Assembly (NCBI GenBank): GCA_963730365.1
Contig: CAVSRM010000008.1
Span: 62,001 to 126,000 of the forward strand
Source of the DNA: Fodinibacter sp963730365
GTDB lineage: Bacteria > Actinomycetota > Actinomycetes > Actinomycetales > Dermatophilaceae
Reading direction: 5' to 3'
Length of the DNA stretch: 64,000 nt
Shown: piece by piece, positions 7,717 through 16,594 of the stretch
How positions within the stretch are numbered: the stretch's first letter is position 1
Layout of the letters: every line of letters starts with the position of its first letter
Notes under the pieces: generated by a model
What the model was told of the DNA's origin: nothing
The model's input: only the letters and a program-made list of their open reading frames with translations
Databases searched by the model: none
Made by a program: the position numbers and the translations under genes

Positions 7717-7748
7717 CCCACACGTTTCGCCACCATGGCGGCCAAACG
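7717..7748. repeat. 32-bp imperfect palindromic repeat, copy 2
   Basis: The second copy, 60 bp from copy 1, with CGTTT and AAACG as outer arms, GCC/GGC inside and CCATGG at the centre. Mismatched palindrome positions are at 6, 10, 17 and 21 of the 26-bp core. The 28-bp spacer between the copies is not part of the repeat. It resembles a dispersed intergenic repeat, but other genomic copies cannot be checked here. Confidence 0.75.
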
Positions 7749-7782
7749 GGGGACGGGGCGGGACGGGCCGGATGCCGTCCGG

Positions 7783-9084
7783 TCAGTCGCCAAGCAGGTG
7801 ACGCACATGGGCGTTCGTGAAGCGCCGATCCGGGTCGAGCCGGTCGCGCACCGCCCGGAAGTCCTCGAACCGGGGGTAGAGCCGCCCGAGCTGCTCCGCG
7901 CCGAGGGTGTGCATCTTGCCCCAGTGCGGTCGCCCGTCATGCTCGGCGACGATCGCCTCGAAGGCGGCGAAGAGCCGTCGGTGGTCCATCCGGTGGTACT
8001 GGTGCACCGCGACGTAGGCGTTCTCGCGCTCGTGGGCCGTGGACAGCCACACGTCGTCGGCCCCGATGAACCGCACCTCCACCGGGATGGGAACCGGCTC
8101 GCCACTGGCATCGATCCACGCCCCGAGCTCGCGCAGCACCGCCTCGACCGATGAGCGCGGCAGGGCATACTCGCTCTCCACGAACCGGACGTCGCGCGGG
8201 GAGCAGAACACCCGCCACGAGTCGTCGGCGAACTCCCGAGGCGACAGGACTCGTGAGGTGAGGCGGTTCAGCCCGGGCACCAGGTGGGGCCGCCACGCGG
8301 CGACCCGGTTGGTCACCTCGAAGAGCCGGTTGGCAAGGAGGTCGTCGTCGAGGCGGGTGCGCCAGCGAGGCAGCGGCTCCGGCCCCTCCCCCGGGCCCAG
8401 CCGGTCGTTGCGCTTGACGAGGACGCGGTCGGTGTGCGGAAACCAGTGCAGGTCGAGGTGGTCATGGGCGTCCACCTCCTCCTGGAGGTGCTCGAGCAAC
8501 GCCGAGAGCGACTCCCCGCTCTCGTTGGCGTGCAACCGGAACGCCGGGACACACTGCAGCTCGACCTCGGTCACCACCCCGAGCGCGCCGAGGCCCACTC
8601 GCGCGGCGGCGAACACCTCGGGCTCCTCCAGGGCGGAGCACCGCAGGAGCGAGCCGTCCGCGAGGACGAGGCTGAGGCCGGTCACCGCGGCGGCAATGCC
8701 CTGGTGCCGGGCGCCGGTGCCATGGGTGCCCGTGGCGATGGCGCCGCTGACGCTCTGGGCGTCGATGTCACCGAGGTTGGGCAGCGCGAGACCGAGCGAC
8801 TGCAGCACGGGGTTGAGCACCCGCAGCGTCGTTCCCGCCCGCACCCTGACCCGATGCTGCTCGAGGTCGACCGCGACGAGCCCGCTCATCCCTTCAAGGC
8901 GCAGCAGCATCCCGTCGGTGGCCACCAACGGGGTGAAGGAGTGCCCGGATCCCGCGACGCGCACGGTCAGGTTGCCGTCGGCGGCGCGCCCCAAGCCGTC
9001 ACGCACACCCCTGACGTCCGAGGCCGAAACGACCTCCGCAGGGTGCGCCGTGACGTTGCCGGCCCAGTTGGTCCAGGTGCTCAC
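7783..9084 (-). CDS. FAD-linked lactone oxidase (D-arabinono-1,4-lactone / L-gulonolactone oxidase family)
   Basis: A 433-residue flavoprotein with an N-terminal PCMH FAD domain (RVAGSGHSFTPL, where H48 is in the position of the flavin-linked histidine) and the C-terminal ALO signature HWGK at 387-390. The family oxidises aldonolactones or related sugar acids using O2 or another acceptor; the true substrate is unknown. The start GTG 9084 overlaps the upstream stop as GTGA. It is the last gene of the long nuo operon, an unusual place for such an enzyme. Confidence 0.87.
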   Translation of the reverse strand: MSTWTNWAGNVTAHPAEVVSASDVRGVRDGLGRAADGNLTVRVAGSGHSFTPLVATDGMLLRLEGMSGLVAVDLEQHRVRVRAGTTLRVLNPVLQSLGLALPNLGDIDAQSVSGAIATGTHGTGARHQGIAAAVTGLSLVLADGSLLRCSALEEPEVFAAARVGLGALGVVTEVELQCVPAFRLHANESGESLSALLEHLQEEVDAHDHLDLHWFPHTDRVLVKRNDRLGPGEGPEPLPRWRTRLDDDLLANRLFEVTNRVAAWRPHLVPGLNRLTSRVLSPREFADDSWRVFCSPRDVRFVESEYALPRSSVEAVLRELGAWIDASGEPVPIPVEVRFIGADDVWLSTAHERENAYVAVHQYHRMDHRRLFAAFEAIVAEHDGRPHWGKMHTLGAEQLGRLYPRFEDFRAVRDRLDPDRRFTNAHVRHLLGD

Positions 9085-10250
9085 CCGAAGTTCATTCCCT
9101 CACCCCGGTAGGACGGCACGGTCTCGACCACGGCACCCTCGCGCACCAGGTGGACGGAGTCGAAGCGCTCCAGGAGCTCACCGGCCTTGGCACCCCGGAA
9201 CCACACGCGATCGCTCATGGCCAGGGCGTCCGCCGCGTCCCCGTGGAGTGGGGTCTGCACCTCGCCGGCGGCCTCGCTGCCCAGCAGGGCCAGCCCCTGT
9301 CGAACCGGCGAGGGGACCCGGGACCAGCCGGGTTCGCCGCTCGCCACGTAGCCCCCGCCGAACGCCGTGACGTGCCCCGGGGCGGGCCGCCGGACGACCG
9401 GCACCGCGAAGGCCATCGCCGGGTCCGCGTCGAAGGCGTCGTACCGGTCGAAGAGTGTCGGCGAGTACAGGCCGGAGCCCGCCGCCAGCTCGGTCACGGC
9501 GGGGTCATCGGCGAAGAGGTGCAGGCTTCCCGTCCCCCCGGCGTTGACGAAGGTGAGGTCGGTCTCGCGGCGCACCGCCTCGACGACCGCGACCCGCCGC
9601 TCGCGCAGTTCGCTCGTCGACCGGCGCTTGAGCATCCTCACGTGCGGCCCGGAGTCCGGGAGCCCGGCGACCTGCGCGTCGTAGAACATCAGCCCTCGCA
9701 CCTCAAGACCGATGCCCAGCGCTGCCCTCGTCACCGCGAGAGCCTCACGGGGGGTGCGCGTCGGAGATCGGCGCACACCGAGGTGCACCGGCCCGATCCG
9801 CAACGAGGCATCGACGTCGACGGCGACCCCGAGCCCCGACACATCCTCCCCCACTGCCTCGCGCAGGAACCGCACGTGCTCGACGGAGTCGATCGTCACG
9901 GTGACCTCCCGACGCAGGCCCTCGTCGGTCGCGACCTCGCGCAGCGCACGGACGTCGACGGACGGGTACGCGACGAAGACGTCGCGCACCCCGGCGGACG
10001 CCAGCCAGACGGCCTCCGGCACGGCATACGCCATCACGCCGGCGAAACCCGGGAGGGACAGGACCCGCTCCAGGAGGGACCTGCAGCGAACCGACTTGGA
10101 GGCGACCCGGATCGGCAGGCCACCGGCCCGGTCGACCAGGCCCTGGGCGTTCGCGTCGAAGCGGTCGAGGTCGACGGCGACGAGGGGGGTCGGTAGCCCG
10201 GCAGTCGCGCGCTCCCAGGGCTCGTCGTCGAACTGCGAGCGCACGGTCAC
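9081..10250 (-). CDS. Alanine-racemase-fold PLP enzyme (amino acid deaminase/aldolase-like)
   Basis: A 389-residue protein with an N-terminal alanine-racemase-type TIM barrel. The likely PLP lysine is K52 in IRVASKSVRC. The C-terminal domain carries the D-threonine-aldolase-like pattern (FGGGYVASGEPGW, LHGDAADALAMSDRVWFRGAKAGEL). The family includes D-threonine aldolase and D-serine dehydratase, with metal ligands near the C-terminus; here HGD is a candidate. Specificity is not determinable. It overlaps its upstream neighbour (polyprenyl synthase) and downstream neighbour (lactone oxidase) by 4 nt each. Confidence 0.85.
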   Translation of the reverse strand: MTVRSQFDDEPWERATAGLPTPLVAVDLDRFDANAQGLVDRAGGLPIRVASKSVRCRSLLERVLSLPGFAGVMAYAVPEAVWLASAGVRDVFVAYPSVDVRALREVATDEGLRREVTVTIDSVEHVRFLREAVGEDVSGLGVAVDVDASLRIGPVHLGVRRSPTRTPREALAVTRAALGIGLEVRGLMFYDAQVAGLPDSGPHVRMLKRRSTSELRERRVAVVEAVRRETDLTFVNAGGTGSLHLFADDPAVTELAAGSGLYSPTLFDRYDAFDADPAMAFAVPVVRRPAPGHVTAFGGGYVASGEPGWSRVPSPVRQGLALLGSEAAGEVQTPLHGDAADALAMSDRVWFRGAKAGELLERFDSVHLVREGAVVETVPSYRGEGMNFG

Positions 10251-11275
10251 CCGACGCGGGTCACCACGCCGGTCGCCAACGCGTGCAGGGCGTCCCTCGC
10301 GTCGCTGGGGGGCAGCGTGCCCAGGACGTCCTGGGCCTGGCGGGCCACGGCGTGGGTGTGCTCACGAGCCTTGTCCATCGCGGGGTGTACCCGCAGCGCG
10401 CGCAGCGCCTCGTGGAGGTCCGCGTCGTCGGAGAGGTCCCCGGTGAGCAGGTCCTGGAGCGGCGCGTCCGCCGGGTCCTGGGAGGCGAGCACGTGGATGA
10501 CGGGCAGGGTGCGCTTGCCCTCGCGCAGGTCGGTGCCGGGGGTCTTTCCGGTCTCGTCGGCCTCCGACTCGATGTCGATGAGGTCGTCGGCCAGCTGGAA
10601 CGCGACCCCGAGCCGCTCACCGAAGTCCGCCATCGTCTCGACCACCGCGTCGTCACAACCCGAGAACATCGCGCCGTAGCGCGCCGCAGTGGCGATGAGC
10701 ACGCCGGTCTTGTCGGCGAGTACCCCGAGGTAGTAGTCGACGGGGTCCTCCCCATCGGGGCACGGGCGGTCGTCGCGGATCTGTCCCGAGCACAGCCGCA
10801 CGAAGGTCTGCGCCTGGATCTTCACGGCCCGAGGCCCGAGGTCGGCGACGATGTCCGACGCCGTACCGAAGAGCAGGTCACCGACGAGGATCGCGGTGGA
10901 GTTCCCGTAGGCCGTGTTGGCGCTGGTGGCGCCCCGTCGCACCTCCGCCTCGTCCATGACGTCGTCGTGGTAGAGCGAGGCGAGGTGGGTCAGCTCCACG
11001 CCTGCCGCGGCAGCGACGACCCTGTCGTCGATGCCGTCACCGATCTCGGCAGCCAGCAGGGTCAGCAGGGGCCGGAACCTCTTGCCTCCGGCCGCGGTCA
11101 GGTGCGCGCTCGCCTCGGCGATGAACGGGTCGTCGTGCCGGACCCGCTCGTCGATGAGCGTGTTGACCGCGTCGAGGCCCGTGGTCAGGGCGATCTTGAG
11201 CTCCTCTGAGGCACCCGGCAGCGCGAGAACCGCCGGAGTGCCCCGGGTCCCGTGATCCACCATCACCTGGCTCAT
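10247..11275 (-). CDS. Long-chain (hepta/octaprenyl) polyprenyl diphosphate synthase
   Basis: A 342-residue trans-prenyltransferase that makes the isoprenoid tail used by MenA. GGKRFRP at 63-69, the first Asp-rich motif DDVMD at 104-108 and the second DDLID at 230-234 are intact, and GKTPGTDLREGKRTLPVI follows. No bulky aromatics sit just before the first motif (THLASLYH), which fits a long-chain product. The start ATG 11275 overlaps the nuoN stop (ATGA). An equivalent gene (grcC1) neighbours menJ in M. tuberculosis. Here it is attached to the nuo operon. Confidence 0.92.
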   Translation of the reverse strand: MSQVMVDHGTRGTPAVLALPGASEELKIALTTGLDAVNTLIDERVRHDDPFIAEASAHLTAAGGKRFRPLLTLLAAEIGDGIDDRVVAAAAGVELTHLASLYHDDVMDEAEVRRGATSANTAYGNSTAILVGDLLFGTASDIVADLGPRAVKIQAQTFVRLCSGQIRDDRPCPDGEDPVDYYLGVLADKTGVLIATAARYGAMFSGCDDAVVETMADFGERLGVAFQLADDLIDIESEADETGKTPGTDLREGKRTLPVIHVLASQDPADAPLQDLLTGDLSDDADLHEALRALRVHPAMDKAREHTHAVARQAQDVLGTLPPSDARDALHALATGVVTRVG

Positions 11276-12825
11276 AGCAGGAACGTGGCCGAGGATGACG
11301 CCAGGTCGAGTCCCAGTCCGGGCAGCACACCAGCCACAATCGTCACCAGCACGCCGACGGTGATCGCGACGGTGGTGGCGATCGACGGCGTGAGCGCCAC
11401 GATGTCGTCGCCTGCGGGCTCCGTGAAGTACATGAGCACGATGAGGCGCACGTAGACGAAGGCCGTCACGGCCGAGGCGAGGACACCGACCACGACCATG
11501 ACCACGCCCGTCGTGCCGCTGGCGACGGCCGGGGCGAACGCCGCGTACTTGGCCGTGAAGCCGGAGGTCAGCGGGATACCGGCGAACGCGAGCAGCAGGA
11601 ACGCGAAGGTTCCAGCGACAACGGGGTGGTTTCGACCCAGTCCTGCCCACTGCGAGAGGTGCGAGGCCTCGGACCCACCCTGACGAACCATCGAGACGAG
11701 GCCGAAGGCGGCGATCGTCATGAAGCCGTAGGCGATGAGGTAGAACAGCACGCCCGAGATGCCGGCCTCGCTGAAGGCCAGCACACCGACGAGGATGAAG
11801 CCGGCGTGGGCCACCGAGGAGTAGGCGAGCAGCCGCTTGATGTCGGTCTGGGTCACCGAGAGGACTGCACCGACGACCATGGTGAGGATGGCGACGACGA
11901 CGACGCCCATCTCCCAGTCCCAGCGGTTGCCGCCGACACCGACGTAGACGAAGCGCAGGATCGCACCGAACGCCGCGAGCTTCGTGCACGCGGCCATGAA
12001 GCCCGTGACGGGCGTGGGGGCGCCCTGGTAGGCGTCAGGGGTCCAGGAGTGGAACGGGACCGCACCCACCTTGAAGAGGAGTCCGACGAGGACGAGGACG
12101 ACACCGGGGAGGAGGAGCCCGTCGAGCTCTCCGGCGCTCGACGAGATCGTCTGGGCGATCACCTTGAGGTCCGAGGAGCCGGCGTAGCCGTAGAGCAGGG
12201 CCGAGCCGAAGAGGAAGAACGCGCTCGAGAAGGCTCCGAGCAGGAAGTACTTCAGCGCTGCCTCCTGGGAGAGCAGCCTGCGGCGGCGAGCCAGGCCCGT
12301 CATGACGTACAGCGGGAGGGAGAGCACCTCCAGGCCCACGAACATCGTGATGAGGTCGTTGGCCGTGACGAACAGCATCATGCCCAGCACGGAGAACAGC
12401 GTCAGCGGGAAGACCTCAGAGGTCGCGTACCCCGCCCGGGTCGCGACGTCCTCCTGTGGCGAGCCCGGCGTGGAGGCCCCCATCGGGGTGAAGGCGTCAG
12501 CCCCGACCCCACCGAAGGTCTCGGCCATGATGAGAACGGCGAGCGCCGCCAGGATGAGCAGAGAGCCCTGGAGGAAGACCGCCACGCCGTCGACCGCCAC
12601 GGACCCACCGAGGGTCACCGTCGTGTTGGTGCGCGCCCACACGAGCACGGCGACGAGGGCCGCGAGCAGGACGCCCGTGGTGAACCACACCTGGATCGTG
12701 TGTCGCTTCATCCGGGGCGCGAAGGCCTCGACGAGCACTCCGGCGAGGGCCCCCGCGACCACGATGAGCATGGGGGACACGGCGGCGTAGTCGATGTCGA
12801 CGGACTGGAACTCGACCGGCATCAC
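11272..12825 (-). CDS. nuoN: NADH-quinone oxidoreductase subunit N
   Basis: A 517-residue antiporter-like membrane subunit with about 14 helices. It contains SLPLYVMTGLARRRRLLSQEAALKYFLLGAFSS, GAVPFHSWTPDAYQGAPTPVTGFMA and the lysine-bearing helices conserved in proton-channel subunits. The start is GTG 12825, overlapping the nuoM stop as GTGA; the ATG immediately after is an alternative. It is the last true nuo gene in the operon and is coupled to the polyprenyl synthase. Confidence 0.96.
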   Translation of the reverse strand: MMPVEFQSVDIDYAAVSPMLIVVAGALAGVLVEAFAPRMKRHTIQVWFTTGVLLAALVAVLVWARTNTTVTLGGSVAVDGVAVFLQGSLLILAALAVLIMAETFGGVGADAFTPMGASTPGSPQEDVATRAGYATSEVFPLTLFSVLGMMLFVTANDLITMFVGLEVLSLPLYVMTGLARRRRLLSQEAALKYFLLGAFSSAFFLFGSALLYGYAGSSDLKVIAQTISSSAGELDGLLLPGVVLVLVGLLFKVGAVPFHSWTPDAYQGAPTPVTGFMAACTKLAAFGAILRFVYVGVGGNRWDWEMGVVVVAILTMVVGAVLSVTQTDIKRLLAYSSVAHAGFILVGVLAFSEAGISGVLFYLIAYGFMTIAAFGLVSMVRQGGSEASHLSQWAGLGRNHPVVAGTFAFLLLAFAGIPLTSGFTAKYAAFAPAVASGTTGVVMVVVGVLASAVTAFVYVRLIVLMYFTEPAGDDIVALTPSIATTVAITVGVLVTIVAGVLPGLGLDLASSSATFLL

Positions 12826-14360
12826 TTCTCACTCCCCGAAGCATTGGCGGCGACGGGGTCCGAGACGCCGACGATCAGCAGCGTCCGGTCCACGGCCGGG
12901 TTGATGACGTCGAGCACCGGCTTCGGGAAGAACCCGAGCACGATGAAGGACAGGATGATCGGCGCGACGACCCAGCGCTCCCGGGTGGAGAGATCCGGTG
13001 GCGCCTCGCCCTCGACGAAGGTCGGCTTCGGTCCGGTCATGACGCGCTGGTACATGAGGAGGATGTAGAGCGCCGCGAGGACAGTGCCGAGCGTGGCGAT
13101 GACCGCGGCCACGGGGTACCGCATGAAGGTGCCCTGCACGACGAGGAACTCCGAGACGAAGGAGGAGAGCCCCGGCAGGGCCAGACCCGACAGGCCGACG
13201 ACGAGGAAGGTGCCTGCCAGCACCGGGGTCGCCCGCTGCCAGCCGCCGTAGTCCGGGATCCGCTTGGAGCCGCGCCTGGCCACGAGGAAGCCGGCCAGAA
13301 GGAACAGTCCGGCGGTGGAGAACCCGTGGTTGACCATGTAGAGCGTCGCCCCCGAGCCACCGACGCTGGTGAGCGCGAAGATGCCCAGGACGATCAGCCC
13401 GAAGTGGCTGATCGAGGTGAAGGCGATGAGGCGCATCATGTCGGTCTGGCCGATCGCCAGCAGCGCACCATAGATCACCGAGATGACGGCGAGGGTGATG
13501 ATCACCGGCGTCGCCCACTGCGAGGCCTCGGGGAAGAGCTGGAGGCAGAAACGGATCATGCCGTAGGTGCCGACCTTGTCGAGGACACCGACGAGGAGCA
13601 CGGCGGTGGCCGGTCGCGCCTCGGTCGCCGCGTCAGGAAGCCAGGTGTGGACCGGCCACATCGGGGCCTTGACGGCGAACGCGAAGAAGAACCCGACGAA
13701 CATCCAGCGCAGGGCGCTGGTGGACGCGTCGAGGTTGCCGGTGAGGCTCTCGACGAGGAAGCCCTCGGGGCCGCCCGGGCCCGCGACGTAGACCGCGATG
13801 ACGGAGACGAGCATGACCAGCCCGCCGGCGAGGGAGAACAGCAGGAACTTCATCGCGGCGTACTGGCGGCGAGCCCCTCCGAAGAGGCCGATGAGGAAGT
13901 ACACCGGGATGAGCATCGCTTCGAAGAAGACGTAGAAGAGGAAGACGTCGGTCGCCGCGAAGACGCCGACCATGAACGCCAGGAGCAGCAGCATCAGCGC
14001 GAAGTACGTCTTCTCCCGCTGGGGCTCGGTGTCGCTGACGTCGTTCCAGGCGGCGAGGAGGCACACCGGGGTGAGGACAGCGGCCATGAGGATGAGCGAG
14101 AGCGCGATGCCGTCGACACCCAGGGCGTAGGAGACGCCGAACTGCGGAATCCACGAGTGGACCTCGGCCAGCTGGAACTGCTCGGTCGCTCCCGCGTCGA
14201 AACGAACCCAGGCCATGATCCCCAGCACGAGCGTGAGGAGCGAGGCGCCGAGGGCGATCGGCTTCGCGAGCCGTGCCGAACCCCGGGGCAACGCGGCCAC
14301 CACGATCGCGCCGAGAACCGGCACGACCATCATCAGGGTGAGCAGGGGCAGGGAGTTCAC
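12822..14360 (-). CDS. nuoM: NADH-quinone oxidoreductase subunit M
   Basis: A 512-residue antiporter-like subunit. FYVFFEAMLIPVYFLIGLFGG and VKAPMWPVHTWLPDAATEARPATAVLLVGVLDKVGTYG are the diagnostic stretches. The start was set at GTG 14360, which overlaps the nuoL stop as GTGA, rather than the upstream in-frame GTG at 14372 inside nuoL. The protein carries one of the three antiporter-type proton channels of the membrane arm. Confidence 0.96.
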   Translation of the reverse strand: MNSLPLLTLMMVVPVLGAIVVAALPRGSARLAKPIALGASLLTLVLGIMAWVRFDAGATEQFQLAEVHSWIPQFGVSYALGVDGIALSLILMAAVLTPVCLLAAWNDVSDTEPQREKTYFALMLLLLAFMVGVFAATDVFLFYVFFEAMLIPVYFLIGLFGGARRQYAAMKFLLFSLAGGLVMLVSVIAVYVAGPGGPEGFLVESLTGNLDASTSALRWMFVGFFFAFAVKAPMWPVHTWLPDAATEARPATAVLLVGVLDKVGTYGMIRFCLQLFPEASQWATPVIITLAVISVIYGALLAIGQTDMMRLIAFTSISHFGLIVLGIFALTSVGGSGATLYMVNHGFSTAGLFLLAGFLVARRGSKRIPDYGGWQRATPVLAGTFLVVGLSGLALPGLSSFVSEFLVVQGTFMRYPVAAVIATLGTVLAALYILLMYQRVMTGPKPTFVEGEAPPDLSTRERWVVAPIILSFIVLGFFPKPVLDVINPAVDRTLLIVGVSDPVAANASGSEK

Positions 14361-16285
14361 TGGATCACCCACAGAGCGCCGAGGATGGTGACGACACCGG
14401 TGAGCATCATCAGGGCGTACGACCGGGCGTAGCCGGTCTGGAGGCGACGCAGCCTCGAGGACAGGCCACCGGTGGCAGCGGCCAGGCCGCCCACCGCGCC
14501 GTCCACACCACGGGCGTCAGCGAACACCAGGCCTCTCGTCAGGTGGATCCCGGGCCGCATGAACAGGCTCTCGTTGATCGCGTCCTGGTAGAGGTCGACC
14601 CGGGCGGCCTGGGTGAGGACGGAGCCGGCGGGGGCCGTGACCGGCACCTCGTCGCGGGCGTAGCGGACCCAGGCCAGGGCAGTCCCCGCGGCCACGAGCA
14701 CCAGGGTCAGGGTGACGATCACCGGAACCGCGAGCACTGGGTGCTCCTCCCCGTGCTCGCCCACCACCGGCGCGAGCCACGTGGTGATGATGCCGGTGGG
14801 CCCGAGCACGAGGCCCAGGAAGGCCGAACCGAAGGCGAGGATGATCATCGGCACGGTCATCGTGCGCGGCGACTCGTGCGGGTCGGCGTCCTCGGCCCAG
14901 CGCCGCTCACCGTGGAAGGTCATGAAGAAGAGCCGCGACATGTAGAAGGCGGTGATGCCGGCGCCGATGAGGGCGGCGCCGCCGAGGACCCAGGGCTGCC
15001 AGCCCTCACCCACGAAGGCCGACTCGATGATCTTGTCCTTGGACCAGAAGCCGGAGAAGGGCGGGACCCCGAGGATCGCCAGCCAGCCGAGGCCGAACGT
15101 GACCCACGTGATCTTCATGACCGTGGAGATGCCACCGAAGCGGCGCATGTTGACCTCGTTGTTCATGCCGTGCATGACGGACCCGGCCCCGAGGAACATC
15201 CCGGCCTTGAAGAAGCCGTGGGTGAGCAGGTGGAAGATCGCGAACGCGTAGCCGACCGGGCCGAGCCCCGCCGCCAGCATCATGTAGCCGATCTGGCTCA
15301 TCGTCGAAGCCGCGAGGGCCTTCTTGATGTCGTCCTTCGCGCAACCGACGATCGCCCCGAAGATGAGGGTGATGGCGCCCACGAGGGCCACCGCCAACCG
15401 CGCATCGGGGGTGGCGTCGTAGATGGCTCCGGACCGGACCACGAGGTAGACCCCGGCGGTCACCATGGTCGCGGCGTGGATGAGGGCCGAGACCGGCGTC
15501 GGGCCGGCCATGGCGTCGCCGAGCCACGACTGCAGCGGGAACTGGGCCGACTTGCCGGCGGCACCCACGAGGAGCAGCAGCCCCATCACCGTGAGTATCC
15601 CCTGGTTCGCCGTCGCGGCGCCGGCGTTGACCGTGGCGAAGTCGACGCCGCCGAAGGTCACGAACATCACCATGATCGCGATGAGCAGCCCGAGGTCGCC
15701 GACCCGGTTGACGAAGAATGCCTTGTTGGCGGCGGTGGCGTATGCCGGGTTCCAGTTCCAGAAGCCGATCAGGAGGTACGAGGCCAGGCCCACGCCCTCC
15801 CAGCCGACGAAGAGCAGGAGGTAGGAGTCGGCCAGGACCAGGAGCAGCATCGAGGCGATGAAGAGGTTGAGGTAGGCGAAGAACCGCCGCTTGTCGGGGT
15901 CGTGCTCCATGTACCCGATGGAGTACACGTGGATGAGCGAGCCGACGAAGGTGATGAGAAGGACGAAAGTCATCGACAGCTGGTCGACGAGCAGGCCCGC
16001 ATCGAGCTGGAAGGCCCCCGCCGGGATCCAGTTCCACAGCGTGAGGTGCTGGGCGCGCTCCTCCGGGGCCAGCCCCACGAGCTGCAGGAGCACCACGAAC
16101 GCGACGACGAAGCTCGCCCAGGACATCGCCACCGCGAACAGCGGCCCGAAGCCGTTGGTGCGGCGCCCGCCGAGCAGCAGGATGGTCGCACCGAGGAGTG
16201 GCAGGGCGATCAGCAGCCACGCGAATGCGGACGCGCCGCTCGCGTCGACCGCGGACATCCCGCCCTCGGTGATGAGTGTGGTCAC
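14357..16285 (-). CDS. nuoL: NADH-quinone oxidoreductase subunit L
   Basis: A 642-residue antiporter-like subunit at the distal end of the membrane arm. YLLLFVGWEGVGLASYLLIGFW, SAQFPLQSWLGDAMAGPTPVSALIHAATMVTAGVYL and the C-terminal lateral-helix region are present. The start GTG 16285 has AAGGAG 7 nt upstream, unlike most genes here, which are coupled by overlap. Nine nucleotides separate it from nuoK, the only small gap in the K-to-N stretch. Confidence 0.96.
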   Translation of the reverse strand: MTTLITEGGMSAVDASGASAFAWLLIALPLLGATILLLGGRRTNGFGPLFAVAMSWASFVVAFVVLLQLVGLAPEERAQHLTLWNWIPAGAFQLDAGLLVDQLSMTFVLLITFVGSLIHVYSIGYMEHDPDKRRFFAYLNLFIASMLLLVLADSYLLLFVGWEGVGLASYLLIGFWNWNPAYATAANKAFFVNRVGDLGLLIAIMVMFVTFGGVDFATVNAGAATANQGILTVMGLLLLVGAAGKSAQFPLQSWLGDAMAGPTPVSALIHAATMVTAGVYLVVRSGAIYDATPDARLAVALVGAITLIFGAIVGCAKDDIKKALAASTMSQIGYMMLAAGLGPVGYAFAIFHLLTHGFFKAGMFLGAGSVMHGMNNEVNMRRFGGISTVMKITWVTFGLGWLAILGVPPFSGFWSKDKIIESAFVGEGWQPWVLGGAALIGAGITAFYMSRLFFMTFHGERRWAEDADPHESPRTMTVPMIILAFGSAFLGLVLGPTGIITTWLAPVVGEHGEEHPVLAVPVIVTLTLVLVAAGTALAWVRYARDEVPVTAPAGSVLTQAARVDLYQDAINESLFMRPGIHLTRGLVFADARGVDGAVGGLAAATGGLSSRLRRLQTGYARSYALMMLTGVVTILGALWVIQ

Positions 16286-16294
16286 TGGTGCTCC

Positions 16295-16594
16295 TTACAG
16301 CTTCAGCAGGTTCGCGTCGTCGACCGAGGCCGAGCGTCTGGCACGGAAGATCGCCATGATGATCGCCAGGCCGACGACCACCTCTGCCGCAGCGACGACC
16401 ATGACGAACAGAGCGATGACCTGGCCGTCGAGGTTGCCGCGGATGCGGGCGAAGGTGACGAACACGAGGTTGGTGGAGTTGAGCATCAGCTCCACCCCCA
16501 TGAACACGATGATCGCGTTGCGCCGGGTCAGGACGACGGCACCACCGATGACGAAGAGGATCGTCGCCAGGTAGACGTAGTTGATCGGGTTCAC
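16295..16594 (-). CDS. nuoK: NADH-quinone oxidoreductase subunit K
   Basis: A 99-residue, three-helix subunit. The two buried glutamates of the proton path are visible in GVELMLNSTNLVFV (helix 2) and AAAEVVVGLAI (helix 3). It overlaps the nuoJ stop by 4 nt. Confidence 0.96.
   Translation of the reverse strand: MNPINYVYLATILFVIGGAVVLTRRNAIIVFMGVELMLNSTNLVFVTFARIRGNLDGQVIALFVMVVAAAEVVVGLAIIMAIFRARRSASVDDANLLKL

Noticed and set aside
7657..7748. CRISPR array
   Set aside because: Only two repeat copies, palindromic and separated by 28 bp, with no leader or cas genes in the window.
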